Shown here: piece by piece, positions 21,703-34,200 of the stretch
Position numbering within the stretch: position 1 is the first letter of the stretch
Layout of the letters: every line of letters begins with the position of its first letter
Source: Sepiola atlantica
Lineage: Eukaryota; Mollusca; Cephalopoda; Sepiida; Sepiolidae
NCBI GenBank assembly: GCA_963556195.1
Contig: OY744532.1
Location: 76,049,313-76,113,312, forward strand
Reading direction: 5' to 3'
Length of the DNA: 64,000 nucleotides
Translations under genes and position numbers: made by a program
Notes under the pieces: model-generated
The model's database searches: none
What the model saw: the letters and a program-made list of their open reading frames with translations, nothing else
What the model was told of the DNA's origin: nothing

Positions 21703-22014
21703 AGTTATCCAGAGAAGCTGCTTCATCGTTTTATGACTCATCGGTGTGACTAAATGTAGTGAGCACATCAAACCTGAAATCCAAGACACAAACGCAAGTT
21801 AGTACCAACCCTGACCACAGGCATCTGATGGTCTACCACCTGAACCAATTGTTACACTTCACCGTAAAAGCACATTACAACCTAGGAATATGTAACATAT
21901 ATTTGTTTTGTTTTTTCTTTTTGTCTATATATAAACATACCTATATCAGTTTATTTTTATTTTTATAAATGTTTTTTAAAATTTTTATTTTTACTTTTAG
22001 TTTATCAATTTGTG

Positions 22015-22269
22015 ATGGATAATATCGGCAGTTCTCAGTCTCCGCCCAGAACGGGTGGCCATGGTGGCAGCAGCGTTGGTAATGGCAAAAAGAAAGAACG
22101 TCGGAAGAGCGGTAAAAAGTCTGAAACCTTTGATGCTAATTCGGCTTCTTCTCACAATGCTAATCTTCCCCAAGGACAAAAAGAAACTGTTGTCATCAGT
22201 GATAAGAAGGATGACCACTCTCATACTAGGCAAGACTCGCACGTCTTACAAGATAAATCAAATGTCGAA
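22015..22269 (+). CDS. EIF2B4: EIF2B4 coding exon 1 (residues 1-85)
   Basis: The ATG at 22015 opens 85 codons ending exactly at a GTAAGT donor at 22270 (phase 0). The peptide is Ser/Lys/His-rich, with a basic stretch GKKKERRKSGKKSE; this low-complexity basic leader is usual for delta subunits. A T-rich tract and AG end at 22000, so about 14 bases of 5'UTR may belong to this exon. It is joined to exon 2 by phase and position rather than by homology, so it is less certain than the later exons. Confidence 0.7.
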
Positions 22270-23331
22270 GTAAGTACTTCACCTGCTCAATTTCACACTG
22301 CTTTACCTTGTAGCGTCATACTGTAATTTCTTAAAAATTTAACGCCGTACAATCAGGGATGTGGGTTCTCTGCCTTTTAGCAAAATTCCACTTTTTTTTT
22401 TTAATCGAGAAAAAGCGGATTTCCGTTTAAATCGATAGCGTCTCTCATGGATATATGTTTTCTGCTTTTTGGTCAAAATCTACTTTTTTGTTAAATAAAA
22501 AAAAAAAAACTGATTTCTGCCAAAGCACTAGAGCCTTATTTTCTATTTGGCTGGGTTTTATTTCTCTCTTTCCCTCTCCCTCTCTCTTGCTTTATCTTTC
22601 TTTCTCTTTTCCTGTTTTATTTCTCTTTCTCTTCCTCTGTCCATCGTGTCTTGCCTTCCTTTTTTCTCTTATGGCAGTTTTCGATGAAAATTGAAAATGT
22701 TAATTTTGTCATGAAGACTTGAAACGATTCATGATGGAGGTCGGGGAGACTTTTGCTTCATCACAGAAAAACTTCCTGTCTCCTTCCTCCCCCCCCCCCC
22801 CCCCAATGTTTTTCTCTTAATTTTAACTTTCTTGTATACCAAGATTGATATTTCACTAATTAAACATTTACTACTTATCACTAGTACATCATCCAAGTTG
22901 ATTTTAGTTGTTTTAAGCTTTAAGATCAAAGTGTAGTATCTGTTCCGATGGATACTGCACCCCATAGACTGGTATTGTCTTGGCCTTCGGGGCTTGATTT
23001 ATGCCGGTCTATGGGTCTGTTCTGTGCAGTTCTAGGAGGTCCACCTTCCCAGGCTTCGCCTCCCCTCTTTGGGGAGGAGTAAGTTTATTGCTTACTGCCT
23101 GAGGCGCCCCTACCGGGGAATGCCGACGGGGCTGCCCAGGCAATTTTTAATGGCCAGAGTGCTCACTTTCTCGGGCACTGGCTTTTCAAACCCCACTTTC
23201 CCGACCCGATCTTGGGTCCCATCTTACTTGTGGGAGTAAGATAAAACTGGCCTTGTGCCTAACCTCCTGGAAAGGAGGTAAATAAATACATCCCTCGATA
23301 ATATAAGATGACAACAAAGATGATAGTGTAT

Positions 23332-23371
<40 letters not shown>

Positions 23372-25078
23372 TTTGGGAAAATGAAAAAGGAAAACCAAAA
23401 AGGGATGTTTTTTATGTATATATCAACGTTTCGTCTTTATTTATGAGACTTCATCAGGATGATAATATAAAGAAAAATGTCATGCAAGTACGTGCACATA
23501 TAGGGTTGACATTATGGGAAGAAGGGAGGAAAGTAGTAGCCACTACTGTAGAGAACAGTAGGGGTGACATCCGGACTTAGTGGAGTCAGTAGTAAGGAAT
23601 GAAAGTAAATGTTTATGAAACTGGGTGGTGAAGAGTGGAAAGGTGGGGGTGAGCAGGGATACTGTGGCTGGTTGTAAGAGAAAAAGGGAGGGGTGGGTGG
23701 GATGAGCGGGAATAATGTGGATGGCAGTGAGTGAGGGAGTGGAGGGGTGGGGAAGAGGGAGGCTGGAATATTTGAACAGGTGGCTGCGGCAAAGAATGAA
23801 GGAAAAAATAGGTTGGAAGGTTTGGGTTCATGGTGAATGGGGATGTATGTGTGGGGGGGGGGGTGTATGCAGAGAAATGGAGGCTTGGTAGAGGAGGAGG
23901 AGGGGGCCTGTGATTTTGGTGGATGGGTGAACATCACGGTCTTAGAGAGGATTTGAGAAAATGAGGGGATTTGAGAGTGGGAGGTATAGAAGAGTAAGAG
24001 TACGAGAGAAGTGGTTGAGAGGGGGAATGGGTGAGGGGGAGAGGCGAGATTTGTTGTGATTAGGTGTGAAATATTTGAAATATTTTGAAAAGTGAGAAAG
24101 TTTCACCAGCTTGCTGTGTTAAAAATGTGAGGGAAAGAGTGAGTTAGAAAAAGTTAAGATTCGTGGAGAATGAAGATGTGTGTGTGTGGGGGGGTGTATA
24201 TGCGGAGATAAGTGGGAGAGTGTCATTAAGGTCAGAGATAAAAATAGATGTTATCTATGATCAGGCATAAGTCTTTGTTCAGTAAGGATGATTTTGCTTA
24301 TTAAGGGTGATAGGTTAAAGAAGCCATTTCGTTGCTTGATGGTGTTGGAGGCGGTGATGAGTGCAGTTTCCAGCAGTCTTCGCCGAGCTTTGTTGTGGAT
24401 GTATTTTGTGATTTCAGCTTGTTACAATTTGAAGGCATGACCGTGCTCTTGTGCATGGGAGAAAAGTGCACTGAGAGGGTTGTTGTTTTTTATGTCCCTT
24501 TTGTGTTCATTCAATCTTTTCTTTAATTCACGTTGTGTTTCTCCCACGTAAAATTGATGGCAGTCATTGCATGGGACAGTGTATAAGCCGGCATGGGATG
24601 TGGGTTTTTTTTGGAAATGTCTTGATGTGTTTAATGTTTGTTTTATGGATTGAGATGTGGTTTGTACTGTTGGAATGCCTATATATGTTTTTGTAAGGAC
24701 AGAATTTTGAAATGCATTACAATAATAATGGCGAGATAGCCATAATTACCGAGAAGCAAAAAAAAAAAAATGAAGAGAAAAAGATGGTGGTGATATCGAG
24801 ATGTCTTCATATATAATTTTTTTTTTTTTTACCCTCATTCGATAATCTATCCTATGGTTCTTATTTACCACGATTTTAATTCAGTCGACGTATTATCTTG
24901 ACAGTGAGTCAACCGAAAGACGTTTCAATATCACCACCATCTTTTTCTCCTCCATTCATTTTTTTATATTTTAACCGTGTTACTGAAGTAAGGAAGAATA
25001 ATTTTTTTTTTTTTTGCTTTAGTAATATAGGCCTCTCCGTTCTCGGTAATTATGGCTACCTCGCCATTATTATTGAAA

Positions 25079-25117
<39 letters not shown>

Positions 25118-25239
25118 CAACATCGTTTTATGCTTCAAGTACCACTCACTCATCATTATCAAAATATCTCTAGAAACATACATGGAATATCAAACTAATC
25201 TCTCTCTCTCTTTCTCTCCCTCTCTCTCTCTTTCTCTCC

Positions 25240-25291
<52 letters not shown>

Positions 25292-28200
25292 GTACGTTCG
25301 TCCTAATATTTTGGGAATAGCATCCGTTCTCAAAGGGGAATTATAGAGTTTCTCACTTGTTGTTTTTAAAATGAACCGGCTATACAATACTTTAAATATA
25401 TGTATCACAGAAGATCAGAACACCGTCGGTACCGTCGGTTTCAAACAAAATGGACCTATAGTTGCTCTCCTCTGCTGAACTCTCTTCAGCCTCTGTTTAT
25501 GTCTGTCTTCCTAGAAAAAAAAGGGGAAACAGACATAAACAGAGGTTGAAGAGAGTCTGGCATACGAGACCAACTACAGGTCCCCTTTGTTTGGATTTGA
25601 AACCGACGGTACCTATGTTGTTCTGATCTTCCGTAATACATACATAAATAAAGATTAAGCTCTTATTTTTTAATTTTACTTAATAATCGAGCACTCTACT
25701 GGGGTTCTCTTTCACTAACCTTACATAGGAATATATATTAATAATTTACTATATATATATATAAAAGGAAATGGTAGTTTGCTTGAAGCATTGCTGGTAA
25801 ACAACTAAGTATGAAGATGAGAATTCTGAGGCAGGAGCAATGTAATGTTGAAAACCAGAAAGTGGAAATAGGGATGAACAAAAATAAATGACAGGAGACG
25901 GTATGGGTGTATACATCTCAGATCAATTTATTTATATATCAAAGATCTTTTTTATTTTTAATATAAAGACAGTAAATTGTAAAATCGGGGACTTACTGCT
26001 AAATATTTAAAGGTCCGGAATGGTGAAAACTTTAATCATTTCGAGAGTAACAACGTCTCTTTTTGAAAAAAAAAAAAAAAATTTGACCGGACAGGTCAGG
26101 TTAGGAAAATCAAGATGGACGCCAGGATCAGATTGGTGTTCAGGTATCTCTTGAAGGACATCATGAAGGTTGTGTTCTCCAGGTTCAGATCCTGTCTGGA
26201 GGCTATGGTAGAGGCTCAGGATGGCTTTAAGCGAGCTGTATTCGGTAAAAGGTCCTTTAAGAGATGCACTTTGAATTTTTAGAATACATAAATTATTGGC
26301 CCAAATATGACATGCCCATGAGAACCACCACCTTACAGAAAAGCCAAGAAACTCCTCAACAAAGTCAAACACCCAGTCGAGCAACGGATGCTCTGGGTCT
26401 TCTCAGAACCAGTTGCACAACATGCAGAACAGGTGGCTAGTCTTCAGTCCACACTAAGGCCCACTCATCATGAAAACCAAATTCTCTCAAACTGATGGTC
26501 TTTGGGTGTGTTTCCAGGAAAAGACCACATCATGCCGCCTCACATCTTTGAAAAGTGGTGCAGACTCAATTTAGATGGCTATCTTGTAATTGTTGGATCA
26601 CGACTATTTGCACGTGGCATTTAATAGTGCGTTTTAAGAATTATCGGTTAGTAACGCACTAGTCATATGGACCACCAACAATGAGGGAGGGAGTTAATAT
26701 ACGTTCTATTGCAACAGACGTTTCATTAGAAAACTCCGATGGGAGAGGTAAGTTGCCATTAGGTCGTCATATTCTTTGCCGATTTTGCCAATCATTTGAT
26801 GAAACATTCACAGAATTTGCAGCTTCTTCCAATGACCTGTATTCGGCAAAAGATCCTCTAAGACGGGGGTTCTCAACCTTTTTCCTGTTAAGTACTCCCA
26901 TAGTTATAAAACCATCTTCCCCCGAACCCCCAGTAATGTGACAATGAACTTAATGGTAATTTATTGACTAACTCATTATACTACAATAATTCTGCAAAGA
27001 ATATATATATCATATCTTGTTCGAATCACTAACGTTTCTTTCGTTATTTAATTTTTTATTATTAACATATTTACTTTTTTTTTTTTTTTTAATTATTACT
27101 TATATATTGATATGTTTTTTCTAAACAATAATGAAAACAACTTTATGAAGGCACAGGCACTAAATTTCATAATCGGCAACTATTACTATTTAAAATACCT
27201 CTTTCATCAGCCATCTAAGTACCCCTAGAAAATTTATGAACCCCTGGGGGTTTGAGAACCCTTGCTCTAAGAGATGCACTTTTAATTTTGAGAATACATC
27301 GATTATTGGTCAAGATATGACATTTTTTCTTCTCTTTCTAAAAAGTGTCAAATTTGTCACAAACACCCTGTGTATTGGTACATAATGATTGTATGTCTAG
27401 GCTGTTCATGGTTTTGTTACGCATATCTATATTTTAAATTTTATTGACGATATCATCTGAGTATATCTATCCTGTATTCATATATATCAGTATTAAATAA
27501 TAAGTATTGATATGTTGTAAAAAAAAAAAAATTTAATAAATAAGACTACAATAACCTTTTTATTTGTATTTTTTATTTTGAGGAGAAAAAATCTTTTTTT
27601 AAACAACAAAAAACAAAAACTCGTAGGCATCTTCTGCATTGCTCAGGAATGAATAAGAACTCCTGTGTACTGCTCCAAGCCCTGAACCCCATATTACCAT
27701 TTTTATTATCTTTTATATTTATATAATTTTCAAGTTATAAATGAAATATAAGTAAAATGTTATCTTTGCTGTTTATGGATGTCTATGCAAATATAGACCC
27801 TCCACAATATTGTAGTAAAATACATCAATACAAAATACCACTGTTGGATTCCTTGTAAAATTTTACTTAAGAAACTTGTTTGATTTTGGTATAGAGCTTT
27901 ATTTTCAATTGCAATCCGGACAGACAGACAGACAAATATAGTATATAGATATAAGAGAAAGATATCACGCATAACATTTTCAATTTAATAAAATTTGCTT
28001 TTTTATTTATTTTTTAATTTTTGCTGTGAAGTCATTGAGTGTGAATCCATCAGCAGATCAAACCGAAGATAAAATCCAGAAATCCAAACAGAAACAGGAA
28101 CAAAGGAATCCAAAATCCAATGAAAAAGAAGGCAATATCCAGAGCGATCCACCAAAGAGTAAAAAAGAGTTGGCAGCAGAAAGGCGAAAGAAACAGGTGA

Positions 28201-31200
28201 GTAAAATGAAACGCACAAGAGATTGCTTTCTTTCACTATACGCGTTCTTAAGACGGTAACATAAGTTTTCACTTTGTTTTTTAATACATCCCCCTCCCAC
28301 TATTTCCCTCTTTCCACCATTCCTCTTTCCCATTCGCCCTTCATTGTCACCTGTTACAACATGTTTGATAGTAATCGGAATGATGACTGTGTAGCATAGT
28401 GTCAGGTATTCTTCAATCTCTATTCTGAACAATTGGCCCGTATTGTGTTGTGGACAGAAACAGCTGTAGCAGTCAAAGTTTGTCTTCCTCTCATATTGCA
28501 GCTGTAACTATAAAACAAATTTAAAAAAAAACAACAACGTGATATCATGCTCTTTTATTTTTTTAGTCTTTTGGTTGTCTTAAAGGGTCGAAAAGAAATA
28601 AGACAACAAGGAGGTAGAGTTAACAAGAGTCTGTATTTACAGAAAGTACAGAAGTAATGGGTTGCCAGAGACTGATTCTGAGTGTTTATTGCTCCTTCTT
28701 GAAGGATTTAAAAAAAAAAATTCAACTTTTCATTACTGGTGTGGAGTGACTACCTTCCATTCTGGGTGACAGATAGGAGAACGACCTTCAAATATGGAGA
28801 TTAGCTGCGAATATCCAATAAGCAGTCCCGGACTAACTGGCAGTCTACCCAATGGGTATATGTAGGATATGCTCTAGTTAGGTATATCTCCGTCAAATGC
28901 ATACAGATGCCTGATATAAAGTTTAGACTTTGCGGGTGTCAGGTGCCATAAAAGCTGATTTGGTAGATTGTGGGCTGTTGCTCTTAGTTGGGGACGCACT
29001 TAGTGTTAATCATAAACAAAGCATTCGGAATAGAGGTGCATCCTCCGTAAAACTTTTGCTTCAAATAAACCTTCATAGATATTTCCATGCGTGCAGCTAG
29101 TCACCTACCTGGACGGGGGCCCAATAGCGTGGATAATGTCCCTCAACCTGCACGTTAGTAAAAAAAAAAAAAAAAAAAAAAGAAACAATGATGAGTGTTG
29201 GGAAGAGTCCATGTAGTGATGTGACAGAGTATCCGAGGCCCCATGGGGATCGGGTACCCTGGTTATGCACTAGTATGCATCTTGGTGGTGATGCTAGGCC
29301 TTGTGTAGAGACGAAGTAGAGATATAAAACTAGTATATATTTGACGTGGAAACGAGCTTATTCAGATGACAGGAAACAGGCGCTGGCTTGTCTGGTTGGG
29401 TCATGTTTTTCAGTCAGAATCGATCGCCACCATAAAGAGAGTTGCCAGATGGGAAGTTAAAGATAAAGAAAATCCATGATCTTAGCGTTAATTCTAATAA
29501 ATGTCAACAAAAAGATATGTTTTTGAGTGAAGATACGCTTTGGATTTGCTATTCTGGAGGTCTGCTTTGATTTAGCAGATAAACAATTGGGCCTGTCATC
29601 GTTAATCACGGAACTCGGTGAGAGATCGTCACCAGTGGCAGGATGAAGAGGCAATTGTTTTAGCGATAACGCCGGGCCAGAAAGAAAATTCCATTTATTA
29701 TATAGACAGGGGAGGGAGGCGCCGTCCTCCTCCCCCCCCCCTGAGAGAGGAAGAGACACAGAGAGGAATATGGCAGAGAAAGGGGGTATGACAATAGGCA
29801 TCTTCAATAAGAGAATGTGCGTTTTTTACGCACGAGAGGAGAACGAGCAGAGACGGCGAGAGAGCGAGTCGGGGTTGGACGTTCGTCCGACGCGCGCCGA
29901 TGAAGGCGTGCGTGGCGAAGTAGAGAACGAGTACACAGACAGTCAGAGTTGAATCGTCGAGAGAGTCAGACGTTCGCTCGGCACGCGCCAAGATGGCGTG
30001 CGTCGAAGACAAGAAAACCGGACGAAATCCCCCACCGTCGCTTTCGCCAGTTAATTTGTGACTAAACAACCACTTGTGAACGAATTTACACACACACACA
30101 GAACCAATGAGATAACTTAGAGAAAACAACTTTTACGAGTACGGTAGACATTAATCTAATGTAAAATCAATTCTTTTATTTTATTAATAATTACTCTACT
30201 ATACAAAAAAACCCTGACCGAGTTGTTGAACATTGTTCTTTTCCTTTTGTTCTGCTTTGAATGATCTTTCGCCCTCACAGAGCCAACCGGTTGCTGTTCG
30301 CCCAGTGATCGCTTGCTGATATAAACAGTTTCAACGTGGGAGTGTATTTCTAGCTGGACGAGATGACAAGATCGGCGACGCTACCATCATCATCGTTGCC
30401 ATCCCGGCCGAGAGGAATTTAGATCTACATATTTTTTATTGCCACTACAACGATCGGCTGAAGTGTGTAAACGGTCTGGCAAGACTGTGCGCGCGAGTGG
30501 GGTTCACATAATGGCGTCGCGACCAGGATATCATACACCTGTGTGTGCGGTTGACCACGACCCCCGCGAGTGGGGTTCACAGTGACACAATAGGGTAGAT
30601 CACCATAACATAACAATTCTTTTACAGCACGGTACTGTTACACATAAACTTCTCATCGCTTGCTCCTTATGGGTGGGGTAATAAAGAACCGAAAGCGAAA
30701 GATTTTTCTCTCTTCATCGCTACGTGTCATTTCGGACTTTCTCCCATAACGTTACTTTCTGTACACTTTAGCTGTAGTTTTACTCTTTAACTTCTAATGT
30801 AATTTCCCATTCTCTTACTTAATTTTAAACTTATGTGGAAAATTTCCGATTGTAAACTTATTTTATTTCTCTCATAACATTATATGCTTTTAGCTTGTTA
30901 CCATATTTTAACATAAAATACACAGTACATTGTTCATTACTGTACTGCTTCATACAGAGATTGAACCCAGAACCTTCAGAATATGTGTTTTTGTGTTTAA
31001 TACATCTCCTTCCCACTATTCCCCTTCTTCCACCACTCCTGTCTCATTCGCCCTTCATTGTCACCTGTTACAACATGTTTAGTAGTGATCGGAATAATGC
31101 ACAGGCACACACACGTTTCATTATGGTTATTGATTACCTTTTTTTTTTTGTTAACGGTTTGATTATTTTCTTCCTCAGTTCACCTTAAAGAGCTTATTAT

Positions 31201-34200
31201 TTCCTTTTTCCCTTTTATACGTGTAAGCTGTGCTCTGCAATTCCATGTTTTTCACATTGAGAATGGTAGACATTATCTAAAAGGATGATATCTATTTTGC
31301 CGTTGGAGCTTGCAATCTGATTTTGAAGGAATTTTATTCATCTCCCTCCCACGGCGGGAAGATTAGACATAAAGTCGGAAAAGTGTGATTTGAAAAACCA
31401 GCACTCTAAAGGAAGAGCATTCTGGCCGATCAAAAAAGGCCTGTGCAGCCCCGTCAGCATTCCTCGGTAGGAGTGCCTCAGGCTATTAGCAATAAACTCA
31501 CCCCTTTCTCAAAGGCGAGAAAGTAAAGACTGAGGGTGGGCCTCCTAGAACTGCACAGGATCATACCTCAGACTGACGGAGAACAAAGCCACACCAGCAC
31601 AACATGCCCAAGACTCTGTCGGTCTGAGTTTGGTATGAAATAGACACCCCGAAGGGGTGGGGGGTATGTGTCACCATCCTCCCACATATAGTGTCTGGCA
31701 TTTTCAAACGGTAACCCATCTAGTACGGACCAGGCTGAATGTTACTTAATTCCGCTGATCTAACGAGAACCGGTATGTCAACATGATTGTGTATTACTTT
31801 TCACTTTTTTTTTCAGCTCGAAGTTAGACAGATCTTCTATGTGATTAAGGATGGTAATAGCACTTGACCAATTGATGATGAAAAGTTTTCATACAGATAA
31901 ATATTGTTGCATATTCAGCATACTTTCAATATATATGCAAATCAGTTCAGTCTAGTTTACGTAATCGATGGTGGCCACCTTGGATGCATAATGTAGTTAC
32001 TCCATTCCACTACGTTCTGAATGTCCAGGATCTTTGGCTAGGATAGAGTCTGGAGCGATGCAATCAGAAACTCCCGACAAGGAGTAAGAAATGAAAGGTC
32101 AACATTTTATTTTACGCGTGTTATTTGAAATGTGCAAACGTTAACTTATTTTTTTGTCCAGCGTTTGTCAAGGGTTGATCTTTAGTTATACTCTCTCTCG
32201 TCTTGGTTTGGTCACATTGAAAGAATGGCTGAGAGTGTATGCGTTAGTAGATGTAGAACAGTTGAGGTAGCAGAGTCAGTTGGCAGGGAAAGACCAAGGA
32301 AAACATAGAAGGAAGTGATAAGGATGGTGTGAGAATAAAGACCTGGCCAGAGATAGGTTAGTTTGGAAGTCAATTTTTGAAAGCCGTCCAACACATGCCA
32401 GCATGTAAAACAAATGTTAAACTGAATATGATGATTTGTGTTTCATGCTGAGGTTATGCATTTTGTGAATGACTTCCAACTTCTCCCTGGTTCTACCAGA
32501 TCAGGTTGTCTGAAGATACCGGCCTCCTGACTTAAAATGCACGAAACATTGATGTTATTGTTTTTTTTCCTTCTCCTTTGGAAAACTCAATCATGTTCTG
32601 CAAAGCTAAAAACAAAAAAAAAACATTTTTCCTCTACAAACAAACAAAACAAACACCATGAATAAATATTTGAAAACATAAAGAACTTGACACATAAAAA
32701 CTTTTACCAAAATAACCTGATTCAGCATTAAATAACCAGAAAAGGGTTGACATGCCGTAAAACAAAACAACCAAACCAAACACCATGAATAAATATTTGA
32801 AGATATAAAGAACTTGAAGCATAAAAACTTTTACTAAAATAACCTGATTCGGCATTAAATAACCTGAAAAGGGTTGATATGCCGTAAAACAAAACAACCA
32901 AACCAAACACCATAAATAAATATTTGAAGATATAAAGAACTTGAAACATAAACTTTTTTACCAAAATGACCTGATTCGGCATTAAATAACCTGAAAAGGG
33001 TTGATATGCCGTAAAACAAAACAAAAAAACACCAACCAACTTCTGTCTGTTGCCATTTTTCATGTGCTGCCTGCTAGGAGCAGGTCGCCATTAACTGATC
33101 TCCTCTGTGTGTTAGGCATCCTACTATGCGGCCTTGGGCCATCGACATTGATGTGAGAAACACTTTGGATCCTTATGTATGACTGATGGCAGACGACGTG
33201 GCAGTACCAGTTGAGACCTCGTTGTTCAGCACAATTTTTCATGGAAACCTTTACAGTGAGACTGACGATTTATGTTGTTTGAAAACTTTTTCTTGTGCTT
33301 TCAGGAAGCCCAAAGAGCTGCCAAACTAGAAAAACAACGAAAAGCCCAAGGAGGGGAAGCAGGTAAGACCATTATTAGATTTACATAATTTTAAATATAA
33401 CTTTCTAATTATCTATTAAATTTATACTGAACTAGAATACCGTGTTTGGATAATGGATGCACAATAAAGTAGTGTTCCAGACTAGACTGACACTTTGTGT
33501 TCCAGTTTGTTCAGAGTTGCAAACAAATGAGAAATGGTTGTTAAAAAGCGCTTAAATAACCTGGAGATTTTAACGAGTGTGATGGGGAGAGATGTTATTG
33601 GTCTAATGAATGTCGTTACGAACTATGGAATTGTCTTTGCCAGGCTCAAATCCTACCTCGGCAACTATATATCTCTAATTTCCCTTAAGCTGCTCATGAA
33701 ATAGCAACATTTTCGTTGAATTGTTTATAATGAATCATTTTCCAATAGATATTGTGTTTGGACATTAAACAACCCCCCAAAAGGCTTTGTTAGATGAATA
33801 AGTAACTCCATCTCCATCTACAAAATTTATGTTTAAAGGGAGATAACTCTTTGTACTCTAAAATTATCTCCCTTGCATTTTGAAGCATGATTGATCTGCT
33901 CTTGGTGAGAGAAATTGAGGCAGTATTATCTGCCCCTGCATAGATCAGAGGAGGATAACAGAGAGGGAAATTCAAAGTAGAGGATGCTACCGAAATCGGC
34001 TTAACGACAGACAATTAATCCTTCCTCATCATAGTACATAGTAATCTTTCAGTTGTAAAATTGTTACATAAATCCTTTTATATTGTTGATCTCCATAGAA
34101 TCGTTTTCATCCATTTTATTTCTTCATATTCGTGTCTTACCACTCACACGCACATTTCACAACAGGGTTGATATTTTGTAAAATAGACAAACCGAACCTT

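Noticed and set aside
23512..23937. Pro/Ser-rich minus-strand ORF of 141 codons
   Set aside because: Lies in the C-rich 3' non-coding part of a Penelope-like element; other copies do not keep the frame.
29698..30129. 143-codon ORF and neighbours at 29457-29952
   Set aside because: They fall inside the LTR-like repeat and are not conserved in the copy at 1-1236.
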